This document shows, in pieces, positions 25,001 to 38,261 of a stretch of 64,000 bases of DNA. The notes beneath the pieces are model-generated. The model had not been told where the DNA came from. It made no database searches and was given only the letters and a program-made list of their open reading frames with translations. Origin of the DNA: Theobroma cacao (Eukaryota; Streptophyta; Magnoliopsida; Malvales; Malvaceae). Within the stretch, counting starts at the first letter, position 1, and each line of letters opens with the position of its first letter. The translations under genes were made by a program, and so were the position numbers. The stretch is taken from contig NC_030852.1 in NCBI RefSeq assembly GCF_000208745.1, positions 16,248,363-16,312,362 of the forward strand, in the 5' to 3' direction.

Positions 25001-26696
25001 TAGGGTTTTGTTCTTCCTTTTTCTTGCTTCTCCTTGGTGAGGCCGACCATAATGAAGAGAAATGGGCTGATTTTGTGCTAATTTATATGGAAAATAATAA
25101 AGAAATAAAAGCTTGACACTTGTCACCTTACCATTGGTCTATTTTTAAATTCTTAATTATTAAGCTTTCTTTCTCCACCACATAAAATCCTTCAATTATC
25201 CATAATAATAATGGGTGAAATTCATGTGCTGGATAAGTGTTGGGTGGTGTAAAATTACAATTTTGCCCCTGGCGTGGCAAAATGACTATTTGGCCCTTAT
25301 CCTTTGAAAAACGTCGAAATTAAAATTCTTCACTTCTCAAACTCAAATTATACTCCAAATGATCAGTCCTAGTCAAAAATTTCATCCAACACTCACATCT
25401 TAACCTTAGGTAGGAAAATGACCATTTTGCCCCTACGTCATGAAAATTCCAATTTGACTCCAAATCGGTTTTCGAACTCCGAATCACCATTTTAAGTCAT
25501 TCTGGGATTTTAAAATTCTCAATTGCATCTTAAAATCTCTATTTGGACTAGTTCGAGGCTTAATTCAACTTAGTTGCACCACTAGGTACACTACCGACTT
25601 TTGACGATTTTTTTTGGGGCTTTCCAAGTATGCAAGCATTCTATCAATCACATGAATGACATGACTAATATTTTATAAGGTTGGGCTTGACAATAGCGCT
25701 GGGCAATTTTCCAAAAATAAAAAGAGTTGATGGGATTTTGAAAATTAGGTTATTTAGAGCCTATTTAAGGGACCTTTTTCAGAGATTTTAAAGGGGAGGC
25801 AACAAGCAACTATTCTGAAGATTTGAAGCCAAGAACAAAGCAAGAAAATAAGAGAATTAGAAGGAGAATCAAGATCACAAAGCTACAACTATTAGTTTTC
25901 ACTTTTTACTTTTGTGTTTCTTTTATTTTCTTTGACTTGGATTCATGGCTCAATTTCTTTGGATGTTGTTTTTATTAGTTATTATGAGCTAAATTTATTT
26001 TTCTACGATTGCAATTGAACTCACACGTAATCTAAATTTTTAATCTCTTTCTTGCTTATCTTTAATGGGATTTGAATTGTTTATTCCAATTTGTTCTTAA
26101 TGCTTTTAATTGCTTGGTCACCAATTAAATTGATTTAGGAACCTAAACAAACTTGGGAAATGGAGTTTAGTGTAGGCTAAAATTGGGATAGCGTATGATC
26201 ATATTAATTGATTTGCCTATAGGATAGGGATACCCCTATAGTGCTTATATGGCCAGATTAGAGCCTAGACATAATGAGTTTGTTTTAATTTCAATTCACA
26301 TAGCGATATAGCGTTTTCGTTAAAATAGATATTTTTATAAGATGAGTCGGGAGACCCTTATAAATAATAGGGGACTCTAGGTTAGCAATTCAACCCATTG
26401 AAATAAGTTAAGGAAGAGAGTTAAGATTTGATGAAGTGTGAGGGATATTGTAATCCTAGGCTTGTTTGATTTGTTTTTTACTCAAGTTAATATTACTTTG
26501 ATTTTTCTTTTTAGTTTAAATTTTGGATAGTTAGTTTTACTTAATTAATTAATTTTGATTGTTTGGATAAGATTAAATTGTTCTAATTTTAGTACTTAGT
26601 AAAATTTTAGATCAATTTTCTATGGGATCGATACTCTACTTGCTTATATACTATCTATTCGATACTTATACTTGCGTCGTAGAATTTTAACTAACA
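22017..26696 (+). repeat. 5' LTR of F, split by solo LTR A2
   Basis: Starts TGATAACTCTATTATAT and ends TTTTAACTAACA. It is about 1.73 kb after removing A2. It contains a TATA-like CCTATTTAAG at 25761-25770, followed by the R/U5 part, which matches 45590-46557 of the 3' LTR closely. Confidence 0.88.
22751..25692 (-). mobile_element. Solo LTR A2 (family A), reverse orientation
   Basis: 2942 bases, TGTCATGACC to GGGCTTGACA, with perfect target duplication ATAGC (22746-22750 and 25693-25697). It is inserted in the U3 part of the F 5' LTR. Confidence 0.95.
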
Positions 26697-26702
26697 CGTT
26701 TT

Positions 26703-26721
26703 TGGCATCATTACCGGGGAA
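26703..26721 (+). other. Primer binding site of F (Asp tRNA type)
   Basis: TGGCATCATTACCGGGGAA, six bases after the 5' LTR. It corresponds to the Athila-type site TGGCGCCGTTGCCGGGGA with three transitions, as expected from decay of methylated cytosines. Confidence 0.82.
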
Positions 26722-26816
26722 TTGTTTATAGAATGTATACTAATACTAATACCAAGCAATTTTAGCCTTCATTCAAAATTTTTTTATTGTATTTTCAGGT
26801 ACTCTTGGTTGAAGTG

Positions 26817-27972
26817 ATGAATTATTATAACTATTAGTGGCCATCTGAACAATTTGTGCCTTTGACGGTTGCTAGTGATTATGAATTGACTATCAATGTT
26901 TTGGTCGCCGAAGTAGATGCTTTGTCTCAAAAAATTGACACTTAGGGTGTTAATGTTTTTCAAAATCCTTTTGTGGCATGAAAGTTTTGTGGAGATGAGC
27001 ATTCAAGTGACTGTTGTCCAACCTATTATGAATCGATGCAATTTAATGGAAACTTCAATGGGCAGCAAAACAATTCGTACTCCAACAGTTACAACTCATG
27101 GTGGAATCACCCAAAATTTTCATGGAGTAATGATTTGGGTCCTACATATTATCACAACCTGCTTTCTAGCATGATTTCCAGTCACAAGTTAGAGCCCCTA
27201 TACTTGAGAAGAAGCTAACTTTAGAGGATATGTTGATGCAATTCATGCAAAGAATGATGCCATCATTCAAAGTCAAGTAGAATCAATCCGAAATCTTGAA
27301 ACTCAATTGGGCCAACTTGTTAGTTACATCAACAATAGGCCTCAAGAAATTTTACCGAATGACACTGAGCCTAATCCTAGAAAAGAAGAATATGGTAAGC
27401 ATCTTGATGACGTAAATGGTAAGCATCTTAATGAGGTAAATGGCAAGAATGTGGTAGATGATGGAGATAAAGTAAATCAAGGTAATACTTCCAGCAATCA
27501 AGTTCAAGATGAAAAAATTAAGCAATAGGAGGAAGTATCTACACCACCACAAGTCAAGCCATATGCGCCTCCCATTCTTTTTCTAGATATAGTTGATAAG
27601 TTACCTAAGGAGGCTGTTGATATGGAAAATCCAAAGAAACTCCTTGAAGCTTATTTGGTTCAAGTTGCAACAACCAAGGACCAGAATGAAGAACTTACAA
27701 ATGTTTCATATTTTTTGAAGAATACACCGAAAGTGCATTATCCAAGAAGAACTCAATTTGAGAAGTTGGGTAAAAGTCAGTTTATTTCACCACCTTGGGT
27801 TAAGCAAGCACCAAATCTTGAGTTAAAGCCGTTACGACCTCATCTTAAGAGGAGGCTACTTTCACACCTCAAGCTTTTTCCATCCAAACTCAATCCTCCT
27901 TTAAAGACCTCAACAAAAGTCAAGCTAGTGACTATAAAGAAGTGCTTCTTGGGAGGCAACCCAAGCTTTTGA
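26817..27972 (+). pseudogene. gag: gag C-terminal remnant of F (Athila-like)
   Basis: Only the back half of an Athila-type Gag is left. Recognisable are FCGDEHSSDC, a zinc finger whose first Cys codon has become TGA (26979 region); NSWWNHPKFSW (about 27095-27130), a typical NHPNFSW block; NLETQLGQLVSYINNRPQ (27290-27345); and VKPYAPPILF (27560). Near 27790-27850 a piece reading LELKPLRPHLK is normally found just before RT, so there is a fused, deleted gag-pol junction. A frameshift lies between 27218 and 27250, and stops occur near 26835, 26945, 26979 and 27526. The protein is not functional. Confidence 0.82.
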
Positions 27973-28374
27973 CACTCATATTTTCTCATTTCAGTTATTT
28001 TTATTTCATTTATTTATATGTCTACTTTAATCTTTATTTATTTTTTTTGCAACAAATAAAAAAAAGGGGCCTCTTACAAGCATTGATGACAATGAAGATG
28101 AGAAGGAAGATTAGACTTTCTATGGATTCATCCAACTACCAAGGGAGTATTCTTTACCTTTCCTTTTTTTTTTCTAACATTGAGGACAATGTTTAGTTTA
28201 AGATTGGTGGGGTAAATTTATTTATTTTTGGTGGTGAACATTAGGTGGAAGTTTTAGATTTAATTTTAATTATTTGTATGCTTTTAGGATTAGTCGTCAA
28301 TTACCTTATTTATGATTTTTCCCTACCCTAAGATGCTATATTAATTATCTTGTGATTCTTAGCTTTTGGAAAAT
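27930..28374 (+). other. 3' noncoding start of F with conserved hairpin
   Basis: After AAGAAGTGCTTCTTGGGAGG (27937 on), a block that also occurs reversed in element G (about 52770-52795), the sequence is AT-rich and noncoding. It carries the perfect inverted repeat ACATTG-AGGA-CAATGT at 28177-28192, followed by a purine-rich stretch. The same arrangement occurs reversed at 50925-50960. Confidence 0.72.
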
Positions 28375-28676
28375 TGTTCAATTTTCTACTCACACAAGTG
28401 CACGTATTGTAAAGATAATATAGAGATAAGTAAAGTGTCTATCCCATAGAGAATTGAATTAATCCTTATTGTTAACTACTAAAATTAACACACCTTAATT
28501 TTATCTCAACAATTAAAATTAAAAAGGAAAATTTAAATTAATAAACTAATAATTAAAACTAATACATCAGTAAATTTTACTTCTAGTGATTAGCAGACCT
28601 AAGATTATGATATCCCTCGGTACTTTAACTAGATATTGTCTCTCTCTCTCTTAATTCAGTTTAATGGATAAAGTTG

Positions 28677-29819
28677 TGCTGGTCCCAAATAAATGTGCTA
28701 GAGGGGGTGAATAGAATTTTTTGGCTCTTGCTAAAATTGACTTCTAATTGGGGACAAATGCAAGATAAAAGAAAGATTCAAAGATGAATGAAAACTAAAA
28801 ATAGAGAAGACAATCACACCAGAATTTATAGTGGTTCGGTCCAAGACCTACATCCACTACCTTGATTGTTCAACCAAGGATTTTCTAAACCAATCCACTA
28901 TGAACGGTGAAATTCATAAGCTTTCACTAAACTTTTACAATGGCTTTTACTAGGCTCAGCCGAAACCCTTCACAATGGTTTTTACCGGGATCAACCAAAA
29001 CCCAAACTAACTTTTATAGGCTAAGTTAAAACTTATACACCCAATCAAGCAATCCAAGCTTGAATAAATTCCCTTAGAGTGTCTCGCACTCTAAGTATAC
29101 AAGATGAAAAGAAAAAAGATGTACCTATGATCACTGACTTGATCTAAGTGCTACAAAGTGAAGTACTTGAATCTTTTACAAGGATAGGAGTGAAGTGCAT
29201 AAAGAATGCTGAAGGTTTTTACAATTTTTTTGAGCTCTTTTTGGAGTTGGAAGCCTTCATTGCATTTCTAGCCGTTGGGAGCCTCTTAAATACTTGAGAA
29301 ATAAACTCTGATAGGTGTTAGGCAGTTTTTGACCGTTGGAAACAATTTGGTAGCAATTCTGGCCATTAATCTATCTTCTAGTGCTTAATTCAAATTTTCT
29401 GGCAGAATGATCTTAGTTGACTAACTGCACTCTTAGTTTCTAGCAATGAGCACTTAGTTGACTAACTTCCTTCTTAGTCGATTAAGTTGTTTCTGTCTTG
29501 AAGTCCAGATTTCTGGCAGTAGGCTCTTAGTCGACTAACCTACTTATTTGTTGACTAAGTCTTCTCTATCTTTCAATCCTCTTGAGCCCGCCAACTTCTA
29601 ATATGAATTTTAGCTAACTAACACCTTTCATTATCCAACCAAGAGGCTTTTGTTTTGTTGATCAATTATGACTTCTTATTCTTATGATTTTTGATATGTG
29701 CCTTCGAATGATTGATTTGTTCTTGGCATACAATTTTTTGTCCTGCACACTCAAGTAGAGATATTAGTCACAAATGAATAGGAATATTTTATTATCATCA
29801 AAAACTAATGGAGCCAACA
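28677..29819 (-). repeat. 3' LTR of C2
   Basis: 1143 bases, TGCTGGTCCC (mutated from TGTTGG) to GGAGCCAACA. It has the same order as the C1 LTRs, with the palindrome cluster at about 29408-29560. Confidence 0.9.
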
Positions 29820-30534
29820 ATCTCTCATTTTTTGATGATGACAAAACATTTTTTAATTAACAACATAGTGTCTACTGGTTTCTTTTTGTTCTACAGAAAA
29901 TGGAGGTTTTCCTCCCCCTAAATGTGTGCTTCCCCTTAGTGTGTGCATATTTTATTATTTATTTCAGCAAGTTTTTATTTATGTCATACAGATAATGACA
30001 TTATAAATTCATAATATATTTATGCAGACATATAAAATGATCAATAATAGGTGACTGGTTGACAGAATATCATCAATATTTCAATTAACTGTCTGTCATC
30101 AGCATATTGTTTTCAGATTTTACTTTTGCCATTAATCATCCAATAGATATAGTATGATCAGCATCCATATATATTTTCAACCAAGTTCTATTCACAATAT
30201 CATAACAAAAATTAATTATCAGCATAACAGCCCAATATCAACATAAAAACTTTAAACAGTAGCAGCCAAAAATACCATAAACATTAAGAACAGACTTAAA
30301 TGATTAACCATTAGCAACTAAATAATATAAATAGGTTAATAGCATCCCATTTCAACACAATAATATAAACAACAAAGTTAAATTTAGATGTTCAACTGTC
30401 AACAAAACAAAAACCATCACAAAAATCATAGTCAATGTTTTGTTCCTAAATTGCCCTTAGATATTTCTACCCTATATCTCTCCAAAGTGTTTTATAATTC
30501 TCCCTCTTTTTGTCATCATCAAATTAAGGGGTTC
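29820..30534 (-). other. 3' noncoding region and polypurine motifs of C2
   Basis: Minus-strand purine blocks are next to the LTR (29820-29832) and again near 29912-29925, 29930-29940 and 30502-30515. The LTR-adjacent block has lost its G run. No coding sequence is seen. The stretch 30083-30174 is duplicated at 40411-40502. Confidence 0.75.
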
Positions 30535-31861
30535 TCAATCAGCCTTTAAAGAGGCTGAAGGGGTAGATTCATCAGTGCCATAAAAAACATTAAGGGGTTT
30601 AGGATATGGTTCTGGTAGTGATTTTTGTGGTGAGGGTTCAGGGGATGATTTATTAGAAATTTTAAAGGGGTCTTGAGGAGAAGTGATGCTTGATGGTCTA
30701 GCTTCTTTAACTATTTTGGAGGATTTCCTTCTCTTGAGGAATTTACTTTTGGTTGCCATTGTCTTCTTGCTCTTACCAGATGGTTTAGGCTTGGCATGTG
30801 GAGCTGCAGTAGCTTTTTCTTTTCCTTTCTCAGATTATTCCTTTGTAGCATAAGCTGGTTCAGGGGATTCTCTTGGAGATATTGATTTTGGTGCTTTCCC
30901 TTAGCTGTTTCCTTTTTAGGTTGTTCTTCTCTGACCATTTGGTGGAAAATATCCATTACTGAGACTTCCTCTGAATTGGGAGGAGATGGCTGATCTTGCT
31001 ACTGTTCATGATGAGATAGGGACTTTTCAAATGAGCCTAGCACTTCTGTGCCTTGATCTGATTCATCTTTATTCTAAGGCTCAGGAGTTGGAGATTTTCT
31101 TAGTTGATCAACTTCTGGTTTAGGAACCTCGGCTTGATTGACAAGACTTGCACCTTGAAAAGTTGAACCTTTTGCCTGGAAGGAAGACCCTTTAACAACC
31201 TGTCCTGCTAATGCTGAGGTATTTGCGACAGCAGATTCAAAAGTCGATTTCCCTTTTCCTTTCATTATATTTTCAAGTTCTTCCAACATTCCTCAATTTT
31301 CTGCATCCTCACAACCTGGTCTGTAAGCTTTCCATCAATTTGAATTAGCAGATTCAAAACCATCTCGTTTGAGAACTGAGAGGGGGCTATCTCAGATTGA
31401 GCAGAGGGAGAAGATTCTTCTCCTGGAGTGACTTTAGGGGTTTTAACAAATTTTTCTCCATCCATTTTATACCCCATCTTTGGTAGACTGTCAAGATATA
31501 TAGCCTGGTCCCTGCTTTTCACCAAATCCATTTCATCTAGAGCTCCATATTCCCTTATTCTTAACCAGTGAGGTGATCACATTTCCATATGGTAAATTTA
31601 CCTTGTCAACTCTACAGGCTCCCCTCATTTTCTCTATCATGAATCAACCTAGATTGAATGGAGCACCATTGAAAGCATGCTCCATCAGCCATAAGTCCTG
31701 AAGACTAGCATAGCTAAAATTGCCACTTCTTCCATGAATGTTTGCAGCAACAAAGTAATGCAAAATTCTGATTTGGGGGCTTGTAATGAGACCAGCATTA
31801 CTTTTGGATGAGTATTTTTCTTTCTTTCATGTTATAATCTCCCATAGAGATGATGGATCGT

Positions 31862-34800
31862 TGTCACGACCTTATTTTTGGGCCATGATCGGCTCATGGG
31901 CCCAATGGACATAACCCACTAAGCTCAAGCCAGCCTATCTATATGACCTGTTTATCATTCCATCAAAGTTGCTAAAGTCACATTTCATAATTTCAATTCA
32001 AAATATTGATAACGATTACCAACTCGTCGTGGCATTACCAATCAAAATATACATATAAGGTCTAAGGCATACAGCTTAGTACTTTATATCATATGTACGT
32101 ATTTACAACAAAAAATGACTTTGAGCTTTCAGCGGAGTAACCAAGGTGAAAATGCAGCTACGGAATGCCAAGATACCTACCAAGGATACGAATCTACGAG
32201 GACACCTCGACCTAGTTACTGGTTGCCTCTTTTGAAAATGGTGAGTATAAACCCAGTGAGTGAACAAACGAAGGGAACAAGCAAACGATAAGGAAAATTT
32301 AAAGAAATCATGATGCATTTATTTTCAAAAACAATGCAATTTAGTTTAGTTCTTATTAAATCCCCTCATTAAACCCTTAATGAGTTAATCACTTGACGAA
32401 AGGTCCTTACACAACAAAGGATTTAAAGAGTGAAAACTTTAATAGTATTCAAGCAAGCCAAGTCAAGTAAAATGACGGATCCTTGCTGCAGTGAAATTTG
32501 GCTCAAATTGTCAACTGGCCGAGGGTTTTTCACCAAACCCCCTCATTTCAAACTTAATTAAATAAATTCCTTGATGTTGGAAGTCCATGCTTAACCATGA
32601 TGTTAAAGAAATGGAAAATGTGGCAAAAACCAACAAGGTAGCATGCTGGACAGAAAGTTTCTCACTATAACGAGATTCAGGTGGTCAAGAAAGAAAGTTT
32701 CTCGCTGCAGGAAGCTGCAGGTAGTTGAAATAGAATGTTTCTCACTGCAGCGAGAGCTTCAATAACTTTCTTGTTGCAGCGAGAATCAAGCCAATGTAAC
32801 CTTCCAAACCCGAGAGTTTTTTGCTGCAGTGAGAAACATGACATCAACAACAAATTTTCATTTTCTTAAGGAAAGGCCATTTAGCTGCAAAGACAAAATC
32901 AACTTGAACATGCTTAGAAATTCTCAAGGTTTAACATGCAAGATTCACATGTATTACAACTATATACCATACTCATGAACTTTCTATAACACACATATTT
33001 ATATATGTATATATATACACATCATCATGTATACCATCTGTCACGACCTGGTACTCCCCTCGAGCTTGTGACAACCGTCGCGGTGTCCCGATAGACACTC
33101 ATTACCCGGAATGCTAACCGGAACCCCACAAGGCTTTAATATCAAATTCTCATTTTCCTTGTGAGTAACCGTTAACAAATATCATGTTTTAATAGATTTG
33201 AAACTATTTCCAACTTAAAACAATAAAAAAATGATTTATGTCTCACAGAGGCATTTTGGTCATTTTTCCTTAAAATTTTCGAAACTAGGTAAAAATGTAG
33301 TATGCGAGTGCAAAACACATAATTCATAATAAAAAATAAGTTTAAACATCTAAAACCTTCATTTAAATTGAAATTATGATTATTTGGTATAATAAAAAAA
33401 ATAAAAGAAATATTCAATAAAATATTCTATTTTCTTATAAAATAATATTTTTAGAGTTATACGTAAATAATTTTTGTAGCGTAAAAGCAAAATAAATTCA
33501 TACATACTGTAATACAGTAAGCCAGAGTATTTAATTTAATTTACAATAACCAATGGACCCCGAATAACCAAAAGTAAGAAAGACTGTGAACCTACAGTTT
33601 GGAGGATGCAAATCCAATGGTCGCCTCGATGAAATCAGCTATTTACAGCCTATTCTGAGCCTGAAATGGGTGGAAAAGAGAGTGGTGAGATTATATAATC
33701 CCAGTGAGTAAACAAACACCATCCAAAATATCTAAAGTCGAGTAAATGGAGACGATTAAAATATTCCATCTCAATATGTAATTCATAACATAAATATTCA
33801 TTTCATTTAAATAATCAACATGGCTTATGAGTATCTTAAAAGCTTGGCTCCTACCAAAATCATTCTCAGGATTACCTTGGCCGAGGCATTTAACCGAGTC
33901 CGCCAAGGCTGTTAAAAAGTTTTGTATACACATAAATATATTTTTAGTTTGAAAAACAAAGTCGTTCCTTGGCGTTAGCGGAGTTCATCATCACGAGGTG
34001 GTTCAGCGTGACGTGAACTCTAACCATACCTCAGGAGATACCCTATGCACCTCTCCGACCGAGGTACATATATAACCGGATTTCGTGCCCCTTTAATAGG
34101 CTGGTCCACAGAACCCACCCACTGTAGCAAGCTAAACCCACCATACAATAAAAATTCAACAACATGACATGGCAATTTTATCATTATCTAGCCTATCAAG
34201 GCAAACAACAGTTTATACATTTTCAACACAAATACCAATTAAGCGATTTGTGCCAATATTGCCATAAGCCAATCTATTCAAACCATGAATTTACAACACA
34301 TGAAAACAGTCTCCAATTACTCTATTTACAAACCACCATTCAATTTCAAGATGATGTTATAATATCATTTCATTAAATCACATTTTAGTTACAAAACACA
34401 AAGATTTACCATTTAACTCATTTTTCATAAAATTCACAAAATCGAATAAAAAGACCACTTTAGATATTTAAAATGATGATAAGGTTACTCACTATTTCGG
34501 GAGTCAAATTTTTAGAGTACTCTGACTATCGATCCTCGGGTACAATTTCTTTGCCTTTGTCGGAGGATTCACCACCTAGACATAATGCACAATTGAGCAA
34601 TTTACCACATTGGTGCTAAACCGTTATAAAACTATGGATGCATGAAATGGAATGCAAATTATTCGAATTGTCATCTAAACACGGTGTTCTACACAAATTC
34701 AATTGTGTACCTAAAAAAAATAGTATTGGCCTAATTCGATCTATCACTCGATTAATTGGCCAATATGCCCAATTCAACTCCAATTAACTCCATTTTTCTT

Positions 34801-37280
34801 CCAATTCTCCAAACCATCAAACACAAGTCAAATAGCATAAAATTTAGCAAAACCATCTTCATATTTTCTCTTGGGAATTTCGGCCATGGTGTGTGCATCA
34901 AGACTATGATTTTTCCTACCTGATTTTCTCACCGTAATTCATCATTTCCTAACCAATTCACTTGAAATAAAATCAAATCCACCATCCACACTTTACATGG
35001 AAAATTCGGCCAATGATGGGTAATGGAAGAAAATGAATTTTTCTTGCTTGTTTTTCATGCTACACATCACTAACTAACTAAAAACACTAAAATATATTAA
35101 AATCCAACGAAATCAAGCATCAAAACTCCTCCCCCCATGTCCGGCCAGCAAGGGATTCATCATGAAATCTTGATTCTCAACCATGGAAAATGAAAAAAAA
35201 CTCATAAGAAAGGTAAATCACAAGCTAGAATTGAAAAATCTTACCTTTTGTCACTTGTTTCCTTGAATTTTCACACTTTTCCCTTGAATTTTTCCACCTA
35301 GGGTTTTTATTCTTCTTTTCTTCCTTTGTTCTTCCTTTGTTCTTGTTTTGGCCGGCCATATAAAGAGAAATAGACTGATTTTATGCTAATTTATAAGAAA
35401 AATATTTAATGGATGAGAATTTGACACATGTCACCATTCCATAGGTCCATGTGTCATTCTTACTCATTAAGTAATCTTTCTCCACCATATAAATTTTTTC
35501 AATTATCCATGATAATATTGGGTAAAATCCATGTGCTGGACAAGTGTTGGGTGGTGTAAAATTACCATTTTGCCCCTAGGGTGGCAAAATGACTATTTTA
35601 CCCCTATGCTTGAAAAAATGTTAGAATTAAAATTTTTTACTTTTCAAACTCAAATTATGTTCTAAATAGTCAATCTTAATCAAAAATTTCATCCAACACT
35701 CACATCTTAACCTTGGGTGGCAAAATGACCATTTTACCCCTAGGTCATGAAAATTCCAATTTGACTCCAAATCAGTCCTCGAACTCCGAATCACCATTTT
35801 AAGTCATTCTGGGGTTTTAGAATTCTCAATTTCATCTTAAAATCTCTATTTGGACTAGTTCGAGGCTTAATTCAACTTAGTTGCACTACTAGGTACACTA
35901 TCGACTTTTAACGATTTTTCGGTGCTTTCCAAGTATGCAAGCATTCTGTCAATCACATGAATGACATGGCTAATATTTTATAAAGTCGGGCTTGACACCA
36001 TCCCACCATCATCAGCTCATGTGCACTCCACATCGCACATAGCTGGGTCATCATCAGCTCATGTGCACTCCCACACGCACATAGCTGGGTCATCATTATC
36101 ACATAAAAAAAACATCTAATGCAAATTCTACATATCAACATATTGTGATAACACATGAACCATTATATGGCACACTTTCACAAGATAGAAACATTCACCA
36201 AAGGCTTATTCCCTAGGTAGATTTTTGAGGAAAAGTTGGATAAAATCATTCAAATGTTTTGTGCAAATACATTCACATTCCCAAAACAATTTTGAAATGC
36301 AAGTTCACTCATCGGTATTCGTTAAATTTTTACTCAACTCCAACTTCCTCTAATGGTCTAAATGGGCCGGTGGGGCTTCGTTGGAACCTATCATCACATT
36401 GGCATCACAATTAACTCAATTCATACAACTATAAATTCTAAAAGCTATCTATTTGCACTATCCTAATAACTTTAAAATGAATGATCAATCTCAACTACAA
36501 AACACTCACAAGTCTAATCACTAGCCATTCTCAATACTTAAAAATCAACTCTAATTTACTACACCTTGGTAGCTTTGTAAATTTGAAATTCTTTCCAATA
36601 ATTTTCCAAGCTATTATAAAAGCTCTTTTTTTCTCTCTCTAAACACCTAGCTAGTGAGAGAAAGTATGGAAGTAAGATTTTTTTCAAGCATTTTAAAGTG
36701 AGAGAGTGAAAGAGCACAAAGGTTCTATGAAAGGGTGCACAAAAGCATGAAAAGTGGAGCTAGCTTGAGAGAGTTAAGGAAGCTTGAGGAGAACTCTCAT
36801 GGAGGATGAAGAAACGTGAGATGGAAGGAAGAAGAAGAAGATGCTGCTGGAGAATGAAGAAGATACTAGAAGAAAAGGATATTTATAGCTAGAGCTTATC
36901 CAATTTTCACTTAAATTATGAAAATGCCCTCAACAAGTGAGCTTGTTCTCCTCCAATCCTCTGTGCAATCTTTTTACTCTTTTTGCACTGAAACAAAGTC
37001 CAGAATGGTCTAAAAATGCTAGGGTTTAGGAAAACTTAAAAATTTTGACTCGAGATGAAAATGACCATTTTGCCCCTACTTTGGAAATCATCATTATTTT
37101 TATTTTCTTTGTCCTTTTTCCCTTATTTTCATCATTCATTTATGCCTTAGGCCTACTTAGGCCTTAATATTGTTTGAAAGCCTACTTCTCGGGGCTTATT
37201 AAGGAAATGATGAAATTACCCTTAACTCGTGTTGTCATGTCTACACCTAGTTACGAGGCTATAGAGGTTAAGGTTTCATA
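31862..37280 (-). mobile_element. Solo LTR B2 (family B), split by solo LTR A3
   Basis: TGTCACGACC at the left and GGTTTCATA (mutated from GTCTCACA) at the right, with perfect target duplication ATCGT (31857-31861 and 37281-37285). It is about 2455 bases after removing A3, matching B1 (2462). It contains several TTCTCGCTGCAGCGAGAA-like palindromes (32655-32850), two copies of the 42-base minisatellite (about 36009-36094) and a TATA-like box (minus strand CTATAAATATCC, about 36880-36892). Confidence 0.94.
33039..35997 (-). mobile_element. Solo LTR A3 (family A), reverse orientation
   Basis: 2959 bases, TGTCACGACC to GGGCTTGACA, with perfect target duplication CCATC (33034-33038 and 35998-36002). 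It sits in B2 beside the minisatellite. It is the innermost layer of the nest. Confidence 0.95.
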
Positions 37281-38189
37281 ATCGTAATTCTCAAGCATTT
37301 CAGAGTCTCCCTCTTCACATTCGATTTTAAGCAAACTTCCTAAGTCTATAGCAGTCACAACAAATTCCTTTCCATTTATGAAAACATTCAAACCATCCTT
37401 AACAAAATCTTTAGGATCCTCTAGTTCATTTTCTTCTGAAGTTATGCTAGTATAAAATTCTTTTACAAGGCTAAGACTATAGGTTTGGTTCTTGAATGTG
37501 CTAAATTTTTTTTGGTTCATTTTCTCAAAGTAATCTAACAAAACTACTTGAATTTTAGGATTTTCATTAAAGCTCTTCCAGTCAATAAATTTTCCACCAT
37601 GTAATTGGAGCATTTTCAATTTTCCTGAATCTATCCTCATGGGTTTTATTTCTAAACTTTGAGGACAGAATCTTACCTTTCTTAGAGAATTTTTCTTTTT
37701 CTTTCTTTTTCTCTACTCTGTGTTCCTTCTCTGTATGTGTTTTCTTAATTTTCTTAACCTCAGAGGCGGACACAATCTTTTTCTTCTTTTTCTAAATTTT
37801 TGCTTGTGGACTCTCCTCCATTGGTCATTTGCCCTTATTCTTTTCCAGAATTTCTTTTGATAGAGAGGATTTTACCATTAGGTTTTGAGATGTTTTTGAC
37901 TTAGGGTTTGAGGATTAGGAAGAAATGGGGTTTTGGGTTTTCAGAGTAGAGGTTTCTGGTAGGATAAAAATGGACGATGTGGATGAGGAGTTATGAAAAA
38001 CCGTCTGACTCTCCCTTAAATGCTGTCAGTTTTTCTTCTTTTTAAAATTTAAAACTTTGCCTCTCATTTTTTATTTTTCAGTTAGGTGACTACCTTTTTT
38101 TTTACCCGATAGACTATTCTTTTTCACTATTTTACTCATTTTCTCTTTAACTAACTGAGTCTTATTATTTAAAGAGACAGAACACTCAT

Positions 38190-38219
38190 AGTTGACTAAG
38201 AAATTCTTAGTCGACAAAG
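38190..38219 (-). promoter_or_regulatory. Hairpin of the C-family palindrome between pol and third ORF of C2
   Basis: GTTGACTAAG and CTTAGTCGAC are separated by five bases and form a 10-base stem with one mismatch. This is the same motif that forms the LTR clusters of family C, but here it is internal, about 50-80 bases upstream of the third ORF ATG. A role in expressing that ORF is inference. Confidence 0.5.
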
Positions 38220-38261
38220 TCCCTTCTATTTTGTGAATGGAAAACTAAAAAAAAAATTTTC

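Larger units (their letters stand above)
30535..38139 (-). pseudogene. Third ORF of C2 (post-pol, env-like position), split by solo LTR B2
   Basis: The ORF begins near 38139 (ATG on the minus strand), about 120 bases after the pol stop, and ends at 30535. Solo LTR B2 (31862-37280) interrupts it. The frame passes from 37281 to 31856 if B2 and one duplication copy are ignored. N-terminal third: very lysine-rich (KKKEKEKFSKKGK). Middle: a domain with LVKEFYTSI, FVKDGLNVFINGKEF, then HYFVAANIHGR and LWLMEHAFNGAPFNLG, whose layout resembles the 'putative plant transposon protein' domain. C-terminal part: Ser/Pro/Lys-rich (SPEPSPQKSLPEP). Frameshifts near 37630 and stops between 31531 and 31860 break it. 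Function is unknown to me; an envelope role is only suggested by position. Confidence 0.72.
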
